A DNA stretch of 64,000 nucleotides, from the NCBI GenBank assembly GCA_944320235.1, contig CALUGQ010000002.1:124001-188000 (forward strand), written 5' to 3'. The first letter of the stretch is position 1. Each line of letters begins with the position of its first letter. The notes under the pieces are model-generated. The model did not search any database. It was given only the letters and a program-made list of their open reading frames with translations, and had not been told where the DNA came from. Shown here piece by piece: positions 1 through 7,750 of the stretch. Position numbers and translations under genes: made by a program. This DNA is from an uncultured Prevotella sp. (GTDB taxonomy: Bacteria; Bacteroidota; Bacteroidia; Bacteroidales; Bacteroidaceae).

Positions 1-1509
1 GCCCTGCAATGGCTGTGGGGTGGTATCGTAACATTAGCTTATCTGCAAGCAACAGACATAAGAATCAAAAGACTTTGTTTGTTGTCATGGCTGATGGTGT
101 GGGCTACCATCTTGTTGTCATTCTCACGTGGAGGATATATTGCTGTATCGTTATGTTGCATATTGTTTTTTATCTATTGGTGTATAAAATATAAATTCGA
201 ATTATCCGAGTATAAGAAGTTATTGTTGTCAAAATGGTTTATTGTTGCTTGTTTTGCTGCACTTACCATCGTTATTGGTTGGCAGTACAGGGCAGAGGTG
301 AGGCAAACTTTCCGCATGAATGAGACCGTTTCTCAGCAGCGTAGTGTAGCTGGACGATTGGAAGCACTAAGCTTTGCTAAAGAAGTTGTAAAACATCATT
401 CATGGGGAGTTGGCAAAGGAAACTATGCAATCGCATACGATTTTTATAAGCATGGTGAGACTCGAAGCGACGGATTTACATCTTATGCAGGTAACATTGT
501 GGCAAAGACCATGGTTGAGGGTGGGTACATAGGGTTGATTCTTTATGCGTTGCTTGTTCTTTCGGTGGGTATATTGTTCGTGTATGCCAAGAGACAGAGG
601 CGTAACTATTGGGTAATATTCCCGTTCTTCTTTGGCTTCCTTGTCAAGGAAGCAACGTTTCCCACTTTTTATGATTCGGATATCATCCAGCTTTCAGTAT
701 TTGTACTGTTGGCATATGCTCAACAAGATTGCGGGGTAGTCGAAAATCCAAAAAATTGGAAAGTTGCAGCTTCCACCCCGATGTTTTTATGGATGGGGTT
801 GTTCATTGGCAGGCATAGCCACACCAGTACAGACAGCACTCCAACACTGATTCAAGAATATCAGGAAGGCCATTCGATAGAGGCTTTGTGCAAAGCCTTG
901 CAGAAAAGCCCTATGGATATACAACTGCATTATTACAAGGCTATAGAAAAAGGTGACACAATCAAACTTGCAGAATTGTCAGCTGATTATCCTGACAGGA
1001 TCCAATTCCGTTGGACTCTTTATGAATGGTACAGAGAGAGTGGGCAGATTGATAAGGCCGTAGACGAGCTGACACGCTGCATCCTACGTTATCCACGCCT
1101 GTTAGAGACAGATTATTGGCAGGAATTGTTGCTGAATGATTGCAAGATAGCGAGTGATGTTCAAAGGCAACTGAACACAGCTATCCAGATGATGCCGGAA
1201 GATGTGATGCAGCTTGCCAAAAATGGCAGTGTCGCTTTACAATTGGGTAATATGCGGTTGGCAGAGAAATATCTGATGAAAGCAAAACAGATGCTTCCAA
1301 ACCTCTCTCGTGTTTGGGGAAACCTGGCAACCCTTGAAGCAAACAAGGGGTATACAGAAAGAGCGGACTTGTACCGTAAACGTGTGGAACTATTGGAGCA
1401 AGGAATATTCGTCAAAGATAATCATGTCGCAAATGAGAGTCGTGATATCAATACGATGTTAGAACAAAAATATCGTTTCCTGTTCATTATGTGGTATAAA
1501 ACAATTTAG
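1..1509 (+). CDS. O-antigen ligase-like membrane protein with TPR tail (5' partial)
   Basis: The reading frame is open from base 1, so the true start lies upstream of the window. The first half is hydrophobic with several membrane segments and carries features of the Wzy_C/O-antigen ligase family: an 'SFSRGG' stretch, an 'HSWGVGKGNY' loop and a following 'MVEGGYIGLILY' helix. Roughly the last 200 residues form tetratricopeptide-like helical repeats ending with 'SRVWGNLATLEANKGYTERADLYRKR'. Members of this family polymerise or transfer glycans, or glycosylate proteins, at the periplasmic face of the inner membrane; the substrate here cannot be told. It lies 8 bases before the transglutaminase-like lipoprotein gene, so the two are probably co-transcribed. 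Codon use is much more AT-rich than in the rest of the window, suggesting acquisition. The fold family is fairly sure, the exact role is not. Confidence 0.75.
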   Translation, partial: ALQWLWGGIVTLAYLQATDIRIKRLCLLSWLMVWATILLSFSRGGYIAVSLCCILFFIYWCIKYKFELSEYKKLLLSKWFIVACFAALTIVIGWQYRAEVRQTFRMNETVSQQRSVAGRLEALSFAKEVVKHHSWGVGKGNYAIAYDFYKHGETRSDGFTSYAGNIVAKTMVEGGYIGLILYALLVLSVGILFVYAKRQRRNYWVIFPFFFGFLVKEATFPTFYDSDIIQLSVFVLLAYAQQDCGVVENPKNWKVAASTPMFLWMGLFIGRHSHTSTDSTPTLIQEYQEGHSIEALCKALQKSPMDIQLHYYKAIEKGDTIKLAELSADYPDRIQFRWTLYEWYRESGQIDKAVDELTRCILRYPRLLETDYWQELLLNDCKIASDVQRQLNTAIQMMPEDVMQLAKNGSVALQLGNMRLAEKYLMKAKQMLPNLSRVWGNLATLEANKGYTERADLYRKRVELLEQGIFVKDNHVANESRDINTMLEQKYRFLFIMWYKTI

Positions 1510-1517
1510 ACATAACA

Positions 1518-3476
1518 ATGAGAAAGATACATTTCATTATTACGATTACAGTCATACTAACAATTGTTTCGTGTGATGGACGTTTGGCTAGTGTTTTGGA
1601 GGAATCCGGGAAAAATCGGGGAGAGCTTGTAAAAGTCCTTGAATATTACAAAGATGATTCCTTAAAACGGGAAGCTGCCATGTTTTTGATAGAGAATATG
1701 AGTGGTAAGTATTTTTACACGGGGGAATTGATAGATAAATATGATACACTGTTCTCAATCTACGATTCACTGCACAAAAGAGGTGACCATGCACACAATC
1801 CTCCAATCATTCGTCAGGCCATGAAAAAACTGCAGAAGCAATATGGCCCATTAGATTCGCGCAGGCTGACTGTGAACAAAGATAGCCGTTATTTATCAAG
1901 TGAATACTTGATACAAAATATAGATTGGGCAGTAGAGGCTTGGAGGACAAATCCTTTGTTGAATCAGTTTGATTTCTCTGATTTCTGTGAATATGTCCTT
2001 CCTTATCGTGCTGGATGTGAATATCCCGATGTGTTCAGAGAGCGGTTTTACAATGAATTCCGTATTTTACGCGATACCAGTGCGAACGATACCACCGCAC
2101 TGCTGAAGGGTTTTCGGCAGGCCATCTATCTTGACCGGTATTTTGGTCAGAGCCAGACCATGTGGCAATATGGCATAGACCCTTCTGTCAGTCAGATGAT
2201 GCGTGGACGAAAAGGTTCGTGTAATCATACGTGCAACCTGTATGTTTGGATAATGCGTTCCTGTGGCATACCGGTAGCCATTGATTACGTAATGAATTGG
2301 GCTAATCGTGGCATGGGGCATTCGTGGAATGTGTTGATTCTTGAGGATGGGCGTACTTTCCCATTTAACCCTTTTGCAGAGAGGAAGGCTACTCTTGCAT
2401 ATAAACCATCCAAGGTGTTCAGGCGGATGTATTCCACTAACTGGTTACCCGATGAGGTTCCTACACATAAAGACGTGCCTGCTTATCTTATTTCTCCTAG
2501 CTCAAAAGATGTGACTCAGGAATATGTTACGACTTTTGACGTAAAGGTGGTATGCGACTATCCGCCAGTTCAAAAAGACGTTCGTTATGCGGTAATCTGT
2601 ACATTCGGCAACAAAACCTGGCAACCTGTCTATTGGGGTACAATAAATGATGAAATAATAAATTTCAAGAACATGGGTGCAGACGTATGCTATATGGCTG
2701 CATATTACCATCATGGAAAACTTATACCGTTAACGACACCTTTCATCCTAACCAAAGAAGGTGAAATAAGAAAAATAGGGGGGATGTCTTCTGTCAAAGG
2801 CTCTGTAACTGTCAATCGTAAATACCCAAGATTTCCACGTATGAATGTATTGGCACGCAAATTGGTGAGAACCACTATCGAAGCAGCAAACAACAGTGGA
2901 TTCAATAACGCAGACACATTGATGGAAATAATCAATGTTCCCATGGATGCCAATGATTCTTTGTTGTCGTGCTCAAGGAAATATCGTTATGTACGTTGTC
3001 ATATTCCAGTTTATCGGACAGGCGACTTGGCTGAGATCGTTTTTTATGGAAAACGTTCAATGGACTCTCCTGAGACAAGATTGGAAGGAAACATTATCGG
3101 CTCTCCTCTCCCTGACGAAAAGAATACTATGCCTTATTTTATGGCTATGGACGGAAATCATGATACATATTTTGTCAAGACAAAAGGGAATGACGGATTC
3201 GTTGGGCTTGACTTGGGAGCAGGCAATGAACACTATATTACGCGTATACAGTTTTATCCACGAAGCGATACTAACTACATTATCATTGGCGATACCTACG
3301 AACTCTGTTATTGGCAGGACAATCAATGGGTCAGCGCGGGCAAACAAACGGCCATTTCCAATAAATTAACTTTTGACAATGTTCCTCAAGAGGCATTGTA
3401 TATTCTCCATAACCTAAGCAAAGGTACAGAAGAACGTCCGTTCACCTATGAAAATGGCAAACAGATATGGTGGTGA
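1518..3476 (+). CDS. transglutaminase-like domain lipoprotein
   Basis: This 652-residue protein starts with a lipoprotein signal ending at Cys19 (TIVSC), so it should be anchored in a membrane. A transglutaminase/protease-like core occupies about residues 190-290. It has the nucleophile Cys235 in 'RKGSCNHTCNLY', then His268 in 'MGHSWNVL', then 'FPFNPF' with Asn284 where Asp is usual. The second half is predicted beta-rich and includes a final discoidin-like section. Such proteins are common in Bacteroidota, but their substrates are mostly unknown. It shares the AT-rich composition of the upstream gene and follows it closely. Peptidase, transglutaminase or structural activity cannot be separated from the sequence, and the Asn substitution leaves catalysis uncertain. 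Confidence 0.75.
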   Translation: MRKIHFIITITVILTIVSCDGRLASVLEESGKNRGELVKVLEYYKDDSLKREAAMFLIENMSGKYFYTGELIDKYDTLFSIYDSLHKRGDHAHNPPIIRQAMKKLQKQYGPLDSRRLTVNKDSRYLSSEYLIQNIDWAVEAWRTNPLLNQFDFSDFCEYVLPYRAGCEYPDVFRERFYNEFRILRDTSANDTTALLKGFRQAIYLDRYFGQSQTMWQYGIDPSVSQMMRGRKGSCNHTCNLYVWIMRSCGIPVAIDYVMNWANRGMGHSWNVLILEDGRTFPFNPFAERKATLAYKPSKVFRRMYSTNWLPDEVPTHKDVPAYLISPSSKDVTQEYVTTFDVKVVCDYPPVQKDVRYAVICTFGNKTWQPVYWGTINDEIINFKNMGADVCYMAAYYHHGKLIPLTTPFILTKEGEIRKIGGMSSVKGSVTVNRKYPRFPRMNVLARKLVRTTIEAANNSGFNNADTLMEIINVPMDANDSLLSCSRKYRYVRCHIPVYRTGDLAEIVFYGKRSMDSPETRLEGNIIGSPLPDEKNTMPYFMAMDGNHDTYFVKTKGNDGFVGLDLGAGNEHYITRIQFYPRSDTNYIIIGDTYELCYWQDNQWVSAGKQTAISNKLTFDNVPQEALYILHNLSKGTEERPFTYENGKQIWW

Positions 3477-3635
3477 AATACGTAGGATTATTTGTTCCAT
3501 GTTCATCCAAAATAGGAATGCACATGATGGTTTAACCTTTCGGTAGTGTAGCATTTGTAAGTTTATGTTACCATCTTGCCTTTGCTGCGTAACCTGTTGT
3601 GCCACAGTGTCTTGCGGCTGAGTGGAAGCGGGCGT

Positions 3636-3723
3636 GCGAAATGCGCCGTCCGGGAACGCGGAACGGGCCGTTCGGGGATGCGACAAGGCCCGTTTGGGAG
3701 TGCCAAACGGGCCTTGCGGTCAA
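3636..3723. repeat. 22-base repeat array 1 (4 units)
   Basis: Four contiguous 22-base units start at 3636, 3658, 3680 and 3702; each begins GCG or GCC and has a GGCC-like centre. Units 3 and 4 fold on each other as a perfect 13-bp stem (3685-3697 with 3703-3715, loop GAGTG). The array lies between two convergent genes and could act as a bidirectional terminator. AT-rich flanking motifs occur at 3554-3567 and 3735-3750. Nothing else was found in the 3477-3748 gap. Confidence 0.85.
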
Positions 3724-3748
3724 CAGGCATAGCCGATGTAAAGATAGT

Positions 3749-4672
3749 TTACCGCCCCTCGGCCTGCCTCTCCATGTCGGCGCGGCTCTTCGACTTGGTG
3801 ACGAGCCACACGCCGGCGAACACGAGCGCGACGGCCACGGCGTGGCCCGGGCTGAACACGCCGAGGCCGGCCACGACGCTGACCACCACCGACACCACGG
3901 GCTGCAGGTAGTTGTAGATGCTCACGACGGTGGGCCTGAGCGTGCGCTGGCCCGTCATCATGAGTATGTAACAGAGGAAAGTGCCTACCACGACGACGTA
4001 GGCCGCCTCCAGCCATGCCGAGGGCGGCGTGGCGGCCAGGTCAACGTCGGCGAGCCGCCCGGCGGTGAAGGGCAGCACGGCGGCAGAGGCGAAGGTGAAC
4101 ATCCACTTGTTGACGGTGAACACCGAGTAGCGCTGCACGAGCGGGCGGAACAGGGCCAGGTAGAGCGCGAAGGAGAACTGGGCGAAGAGGCAGAGCAGGT
4201 CGCCGCCGAGGTTCCCCTCCTTTGAGCTTGACGCCGAGGCGCTGCCGAGCACCAGGATGAGCGCGCCGCTGAAGCCGAGCAGCACGCCCGTGGCTTTCTT
4301 CCCGGTGACAGGCTCCTTCAGTATGATGGCCGAGAGCACCATGGCGAAGATGGGCGCGGAGGTGGTTACGATGCTGGCGTTGATTGGCGAGGTGATGCCC
4401 AAGCCGATGATGTAGCAGCACTGGTTGAACACGAGGCCCAGCAGGCCGGCGAAGAACAGGCGCACGAGGTCGCGCCCGGGCACGCGCTCGCGCTTGGTGA
4501 ATAGCGAGGCCAGCCAGAAGAGAACCGCCGCGCCCGCCACGCGGAGCGTCACCAGCTCCACGCCACTGATGCCATGGTTCATGGCATCCTTGCCGACGGG
4601 GGCCATGAGCCCCCAGAATACGCAGGCGAGGAAGAGGCACAGGTGTGCCACGAGAGGTCGGTTGTTATCCAT
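3749..4672 (-). CDS. DMT superfamily transporter (EamA family)
   Basis: This 307-residue protein has about ten hydrophobic helices in two EamA repeats: an N-terminal half starting 'HLCLFLACVFWGLMAPVGK' and a second half from about residue 155. Family members (RhaT/YdcZ-like drug/metabolite transporters) export or import small metabolites through the inner membrane; the substrate cannot be predicted. It is monocistronic, divergent from the ATPase/DUF4435 pair and convergent with the lipoprotein gene across repeat array 1. Start at 4672 is the first Met (MDNNRPL) before the first helix. Family assignment is strong. Confidence 0.9.
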   Translation of the reverse strand: MDNNRPLVAHLCLFLACVFWGLMAPVGKDAMNHGISGVELVTLRVAGAAVLFWLASLFTKRERVPGRDLVRLFFAGLLGLVFNQCCYIIGLGITSPINASIVTTSAPIFAMVLSAIILKEPVTGKKATGVLLGFSGALILVLGSASASSSKEGNLGGDLLCLFAQFSFALYLALFRPLVQRYSVFTVNKWMFTFASAAVLPFTAGRLADVDLAATPPSAWLEAAYVVVVGTFLCYILMMTGQRTLRPTVVSIYNYLQPVVSVVVSVVAGLGVFSPGHAVAVALVFAGVWLVTKSKSRADMERQAEGR

Positions 4673-4682
4673 GACCGAATGC

Positions 4683-4717
4683 AGTTAAAAGTTAAAAGTT
4701 GAATGTTAAAAGTTAAA
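4683..4717. repeat. GTTAAAAG short tandem repeats in eamA leader
   Basis: Four near-copies of an 8-base GTTAAAAG unit lie between the EamA start codon and its predicted promoter. They are followed by a perfect 14-base GC palindrome at 4718-4731. On the transcript of the minus-strand gene they form a pyrimidine/A-rich leader. The function is unknown. Confidence 0.7.
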
Positions 4718-4746
4718 GCCGCCGCGGCGGCCTCCAAATGAGTGTG

Positions 4747-4754
4747 CAAAAGTA
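4747..4754 (-). promoter_or_regulatory. -7 box for the EamA gene
   Basis: TACTTTTG on the minus strand matches the Bacteroidota TAnnTTTG -7 consensus, about 75 bases before the start codon. No convincing -33 TTTG is seen. Confidence 0.5.
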
Positions 4755-4776
4755 AGCATTTCCAATTAAAAATCGC

Positions 4777-4784
4777 TATATTTG
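4777..4784 (+). promoter_or_regulatory. -7 box for the ATPase/DUF4435 pair
   Basis: TATATTTG matches TAnnTTTG and sits 17 bases before the ATG at 4802. This makes an upstream start at 4742 unlikely, because that codon would precede the promoter. Confidence 0.6.
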
Positions 4785-4801
4785 CCGTTAAGATTTTAAC
4801 A

Positions 4802-5629
4802 ATGCGGCTTATGCAGAAATACGCAGACTACATAGTGCAGATAGAGATTGACTCGCTCTGGAGCGGAACGAGGCACATCGTGTGGAACCTGGACCCGAAG
4901 GTGAACATACTCAGCGGCATAAACGGCGTGGGCAAGAGCACGATACTCAACAAGGTGGTGCGCGGCCTGATGCAGGGCGGCGAGTTTCCGAGCCACATGC
5001 TCAAGGGAGTGCGCATAAAGGTGATGCCCGAGGACGCGCGCTGGATACGCTACGACGTGATACGCAGCTTCGACCGCCCGCTCATGAGCGGCGACCTTGT
5101 GAGCAAGATAGTCGACGCATCGGTGACCACCGAGCTCGACTGGCAGCTCTACCAGCTGCAGCGCAAGTACCTCGACTACCAGGTGAACATAGGCAACAGG
5201 ATCATCGAGGCCCTGTCGAGCGGCGCGCCCGACGCCGCCGAGCGGGCGCAGTTGCTGTCGCAGCCCAAGAACACGTTCCAGGACATGATGGACAGCCTCT
5301 TCGCCGAGACGGGCAAGAGGCTGATACGCTCGAAGAACGAGATAATGTTCTCGCAGATAGGCGAGGAGCTTACGCCCTACCAGCTGTCGAGCGGCGAGAA
5401 GCAGATGCTGGCCATACTGCTCACCGTGCTCATAGAGGACAACCAGCCCTACGTGCTCTTCATGGACGAGCCGGAGGTGAGCCTGCACGTCGACTGGCAG
5501 CAGCGGCTCATTGACCTCATAGTGAAGCTTAACCCCAACGTGCAGATAGTGCTCACCACCCACTCTCCGGCCGTGATCATGAACGGCTGGATGGACAAGG
5601 TTACCGAGGTGAGCGACATCACGCTATGA
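4802..5629 (+). CDS. ABC-type AAA ATPase (PARIS AriA-like partner)
   Basis: This 275-residue ATPase has Walker A GINGVGKST (residues 39-47), an ABC-type signature LSSGEKQ (195-201), Walker B VLFMDEPE (218-225) and the switch His254 in TTHSP. It has no membrane segments and no DNA-binding domain, and is close to the RecF/OLD/AAA_15-21 type. It is followed after 55 bases by a DUF4435 protein. In established work, ATPase plus DUF4435 is the architecture of the phage defence system PARIS (AriA/AriB) and parallels the OLD ATPase-Toprim fusion. I infer that the two proteins form one complex. The start was chosen because the -7 box is at 4777. This ATPase is shorter than well-studied AriA, so a housekeeping role in Bacteroidota remains possible. 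Confidence 0.85.
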   Translation: MRLMQKYADYIVQIEIDSLWSGTRHIVWNLDPKVNILSGINGVGKSTILNKVVRGLMQGGEFPSHMLKGVRIKVMPEDARWIRYDVIRSFDRPLMSGDLVSKIVDASVTTELDWQLYQLQRKYLDYQVNIGNRIIEALSSGAPDAAERAQLLSQPKNTFQDMMDSLFAETGKRLIRSKNEIMFSQIGEELTPYQLSSGEKQMLAILLTVLIEDNQPYVLFMDEPEVSLHVDWQQRLIDLIVKLNPNVQIVLTTHSPAVIMNGWMDKVTEVSDITL

Positions 5630-5684
5630 CAAGGCCGGGCCGCGGGAACAGGGATTGCTGACTGAATGAAAGGAGCAAGGCAAG

Positions 5685-6773
5685 ATGAGCAAGAGACTGA
5701 GGGAAAACATAACGTCGCGCTACGTTGAGGCGGCCAACAGCCTCACGTCGAAGAAGGCGCGGCGGAAGATCGTGGCTTACGTGGAGAGCTACGACGACAT
5801 ACTCTTCTGGCGCACGGTGCTCGACCGCTTCGAGGACGACACGCGCTTCTTCGAGGTGATGCTGCCCTCGCGGGGCACGCTGAAGCGCGGCAAGAAGTCG
5901 GTGCTGATGAACTTCATCAGCGAGAACGTGGGCCGCGACATGATAGCCTGCGTCGATGCCGACTACGACTACCTGCTGCAGGGCGTCACGCCGACGTCGG
6001 CAAAGATACTGGGCAGCCCTTACGTGTTCCACACATACGTATACGCGATAGAGAACTTCCAGTGCTACGCGCCGGGGCTTCACAACGTCTGCGTGATGGT
6101 GACGCTCAACGACCATGCCATATTCGACTTCGAGGACTATCTGCGCCAGTACTCGGAGGCCTGCTTCCCGCTGTTCGTGTGGTCGGTGTGGATGTACCGC
6201 ACGGGCAACTACGGCGACTTTTCGCTCACGGACTTCTGCAAGGTTATAGACCCGGGGGGCTTCAACGTGTTCCAGCCGCAGGCTTCGATAGACAACCTGA
6301 GGAGGAAGGTGGCGCGCAAGGTGCGCTACCTGCAGGGCCGCTACCCCTGGGCCAAGGCTTCATACTGCAGCCTGCGCACTGAGATGCTGGCCTTGGGGGT
6401 GACACCCGAGACCACATATTTATATATACAAGGCCACCATATGTTCGACACGGTTGTGGCGCCGATACTCAGCAAGGTGTGCAACCGCCTGCGCATGGAG
6501 CGCGAGAACGAGATTAACCGCACGTCGGTGCACAACACGCAGATGCGCAACGAGATATCGTGCTACGAGAACAGCATAGAGAACATTGGCTCGATGCTGA
6601 AGAAAAGTGTCGGCTACATGGCCTGCCCGCAGTTCAAGAGGCTGCAGGCCGACGTGGAGCGCTACCTCGCCGCGTGCGATGCCGGGGTGAATGGCGGCAA
6701 GCCAGCCGACGGTGGCAAGCCCGCAGGCAGCGATGCGCAGGGCGGTCTCCCTGCCGCCCTGCGTCAGATGTAA
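5685..6773 (+). CDS. DUF4435 domain protein, Toprim-like (PARIS AriB-like)
   Basis: This 362-residue protein carries the DUF4435 signature. Glu34 in 'IVAYVESYDDILFW' and the acidic cluster Asp91, Asp93 and Asp95 in 'IACVDADYDYLL' match the Glu plus DxD layout of Toprim nucleases. A conserved 'YVYAIENFQCY' follows the core. The last 35 residues are Gly/Lys/Ala-rich and probably disordered. The gene follows the ATPase gene and overlaps the convergent manA by 10 bases. AriB of PARIS is a DUF4435 nuclease released when AriA senses a phage trigger; whether this divergent chromosomal pair does the same is inference. Family call is good, biological role open. Confidence 0.8.
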   Translation: MSKRLRENITSRYVEAANSLTSKKARRKIVAYVESYDDILFWRTVLDRFEDDTRFFEVMLPSRGTLKRGKKSVLMNFISENVGRDMIACVDADYDYLLQGVTPTSAKILGSPYVFHTYVYAIENFQCYAPGLHNVCVMVTLNDHAIFDFEDYLRQYSEACFPLFVWSVWMYRTGNYGDFSLTDFCKVIDPGGFNVFQPQASIDNLRRKVARKVRYLQGRYPWAKASYCSLRTEMLALGVTPETTYLYIQGHHMFDTVVAPILSKVCNRLRMERENEINRTSVHNTQMRNEISCYENSIENIGSMLKKSVGYMACPQFKRLQADVERYLAACDAGVNGGKPADGGKPAGSDAQGGLPAALRQM

Positions 6774-7720
6774 GTCTCAAGGAACTTCACCCTGCCGCTC
6801 ACGCAGGCCACACCCGTGGTGGCGGGCAGCAGCAGCGTCTCGCCGGCGTTGAGCGAGGTTGAGCTGCCGTCGTCGAGGGTGACGGTGCCCTCGCCTTTCA
6901 GGGCGATGAGCACCACGAAGCTGTCAAGCTCGGTGTAGTCGAGCGCCATCGGCTCGTCGAGGTCGTACACGGCTGTGCGGAAGTAAGGGCAGGCTATGAG
7001 GTCAACGGGCTGGTTGCGCTCCGCCTTGTAGTAAGTGTGGTAGTCGTCCTGCACGCCGTAGTCTATCACCTCGGCGGCCTCGTGGGTGTGCAGCTGGCGG
7101 TAGTTGCCGTCGTTGTCGCGCCGCTTGAAGTCGTATATGCGGTAAGTGACATCGCTTGTCTGCTGTATCTCGTTGAGGAAGCAGCCCGCCCCGATGCTGT
7201 GTATGCGCCCCGCGGGTATGTAGAAGCAGTCGCCCTCTTTCACTTTGTAGTTGTTTATCGCATCGCAGATGGCATCGGCCTCCACCAGGGCCTTGTAGTC
7301 TGCGGGCGTGATGCGCTTGTTGAGGCCTACCATCATGTGGGCATCGGGCGCGGAATCCATGACGTACCACATTTCGGTCTTGCCCCGCTCGTAACCCTTG
7401 CGCCTTGCGCTCTCGTCGTCGGGGTGTACTTGTATGGAGAGGTCGCGGGCTGCGTCGATGAACTTTATGAGCAGCGGGAACTCGTCGCCGAAGCGGGCAT
7501 AGTTCTCCCGGCCCAGCAGGCGGTCTTTCAGCGTGGCCACGAGCTGGTTGGCGGTCAGGCCGTCGTAAGGGCCTCCGGCAACGGTCGTCTCATGCCCTTT
7601 CACGCCGGATATCTCCCAGCTCTCGCCAACTTGGCGCAGTTTGCTGTCCAATTGCTTGAAGGGGATAATCCTGTCGCCTCCCCAGATGGTTTGTTTCAGT
7701 AACGGGTTGAATTTGAACAT
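6764..7720 (-). CDS. manA: mannose-6-phosphate isomerase, class I
   Basis: The enzyme interconverts fructose-6-phosphate and mannose-6-phosphate, feeding GDP-mannose synthesis or mannose use in the cytoplasm. The protein is 318 residues, the usual size of the short class I type. It has the cupin metal ligands in 'IQVHPDDE' and 'KTEMWYVMD', the 'IPAGRIHSIGAGCFLNEIQQ' active-site segment and a C-terminal second cupin ending 'GETLLLPATTG'. It is the last gene of a minus-strand run dxs-trkA-trkH-manA, 30 bases after trkH. Its end overlaps the end of the DUF4435 gene. Assignment is secure. Confidence 0.93.
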   Translation of the reverse strand: MFKFNPLLKQTIWGGDRIIPFKQLDSKLRQVGESWEISGVKGHETTVAGGPYDGLTANQLVATLKDRLLGRENYARFGDEFPLLIKFIDAARDLSIQVHPDDESARRKGYERGKTEMWYVMDSAPDAHMMVGLNKRITPADYKALVEADAICDAINNYKVKEGDCFYIPAGRIHSIGAGCFLNEIQQTSDVTYRIYDFKRRDNDGNYRQLHTHEAAEVIDYGVQDDYHTYYKAERNQPVDLIACPYFRTAVYDLDEPMALDYTELDSFVVLIALKGEGTVTLDDGSSTSLNAGETLLLPATTGVACVSGRVKFLETYI

Positions 7721-7750
7721 AACTTTAAATGTAGTTTTGCCACAGCGGCA

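Noticed and set aside
3599-4225. 208-residue plus-strand open frame opposite the EamA gene
   Set aside because: Low-complexity His/Gly/Arg-rich shadow of the well-supported transporter gene; such long antisense frames are frequent here because of the high GC content.
4742-4801. Upstream start for the AAA ATPase
   Set aside because: The codon precedes the predicted -7 box at 4777, and the added residues are not conserved-looking.
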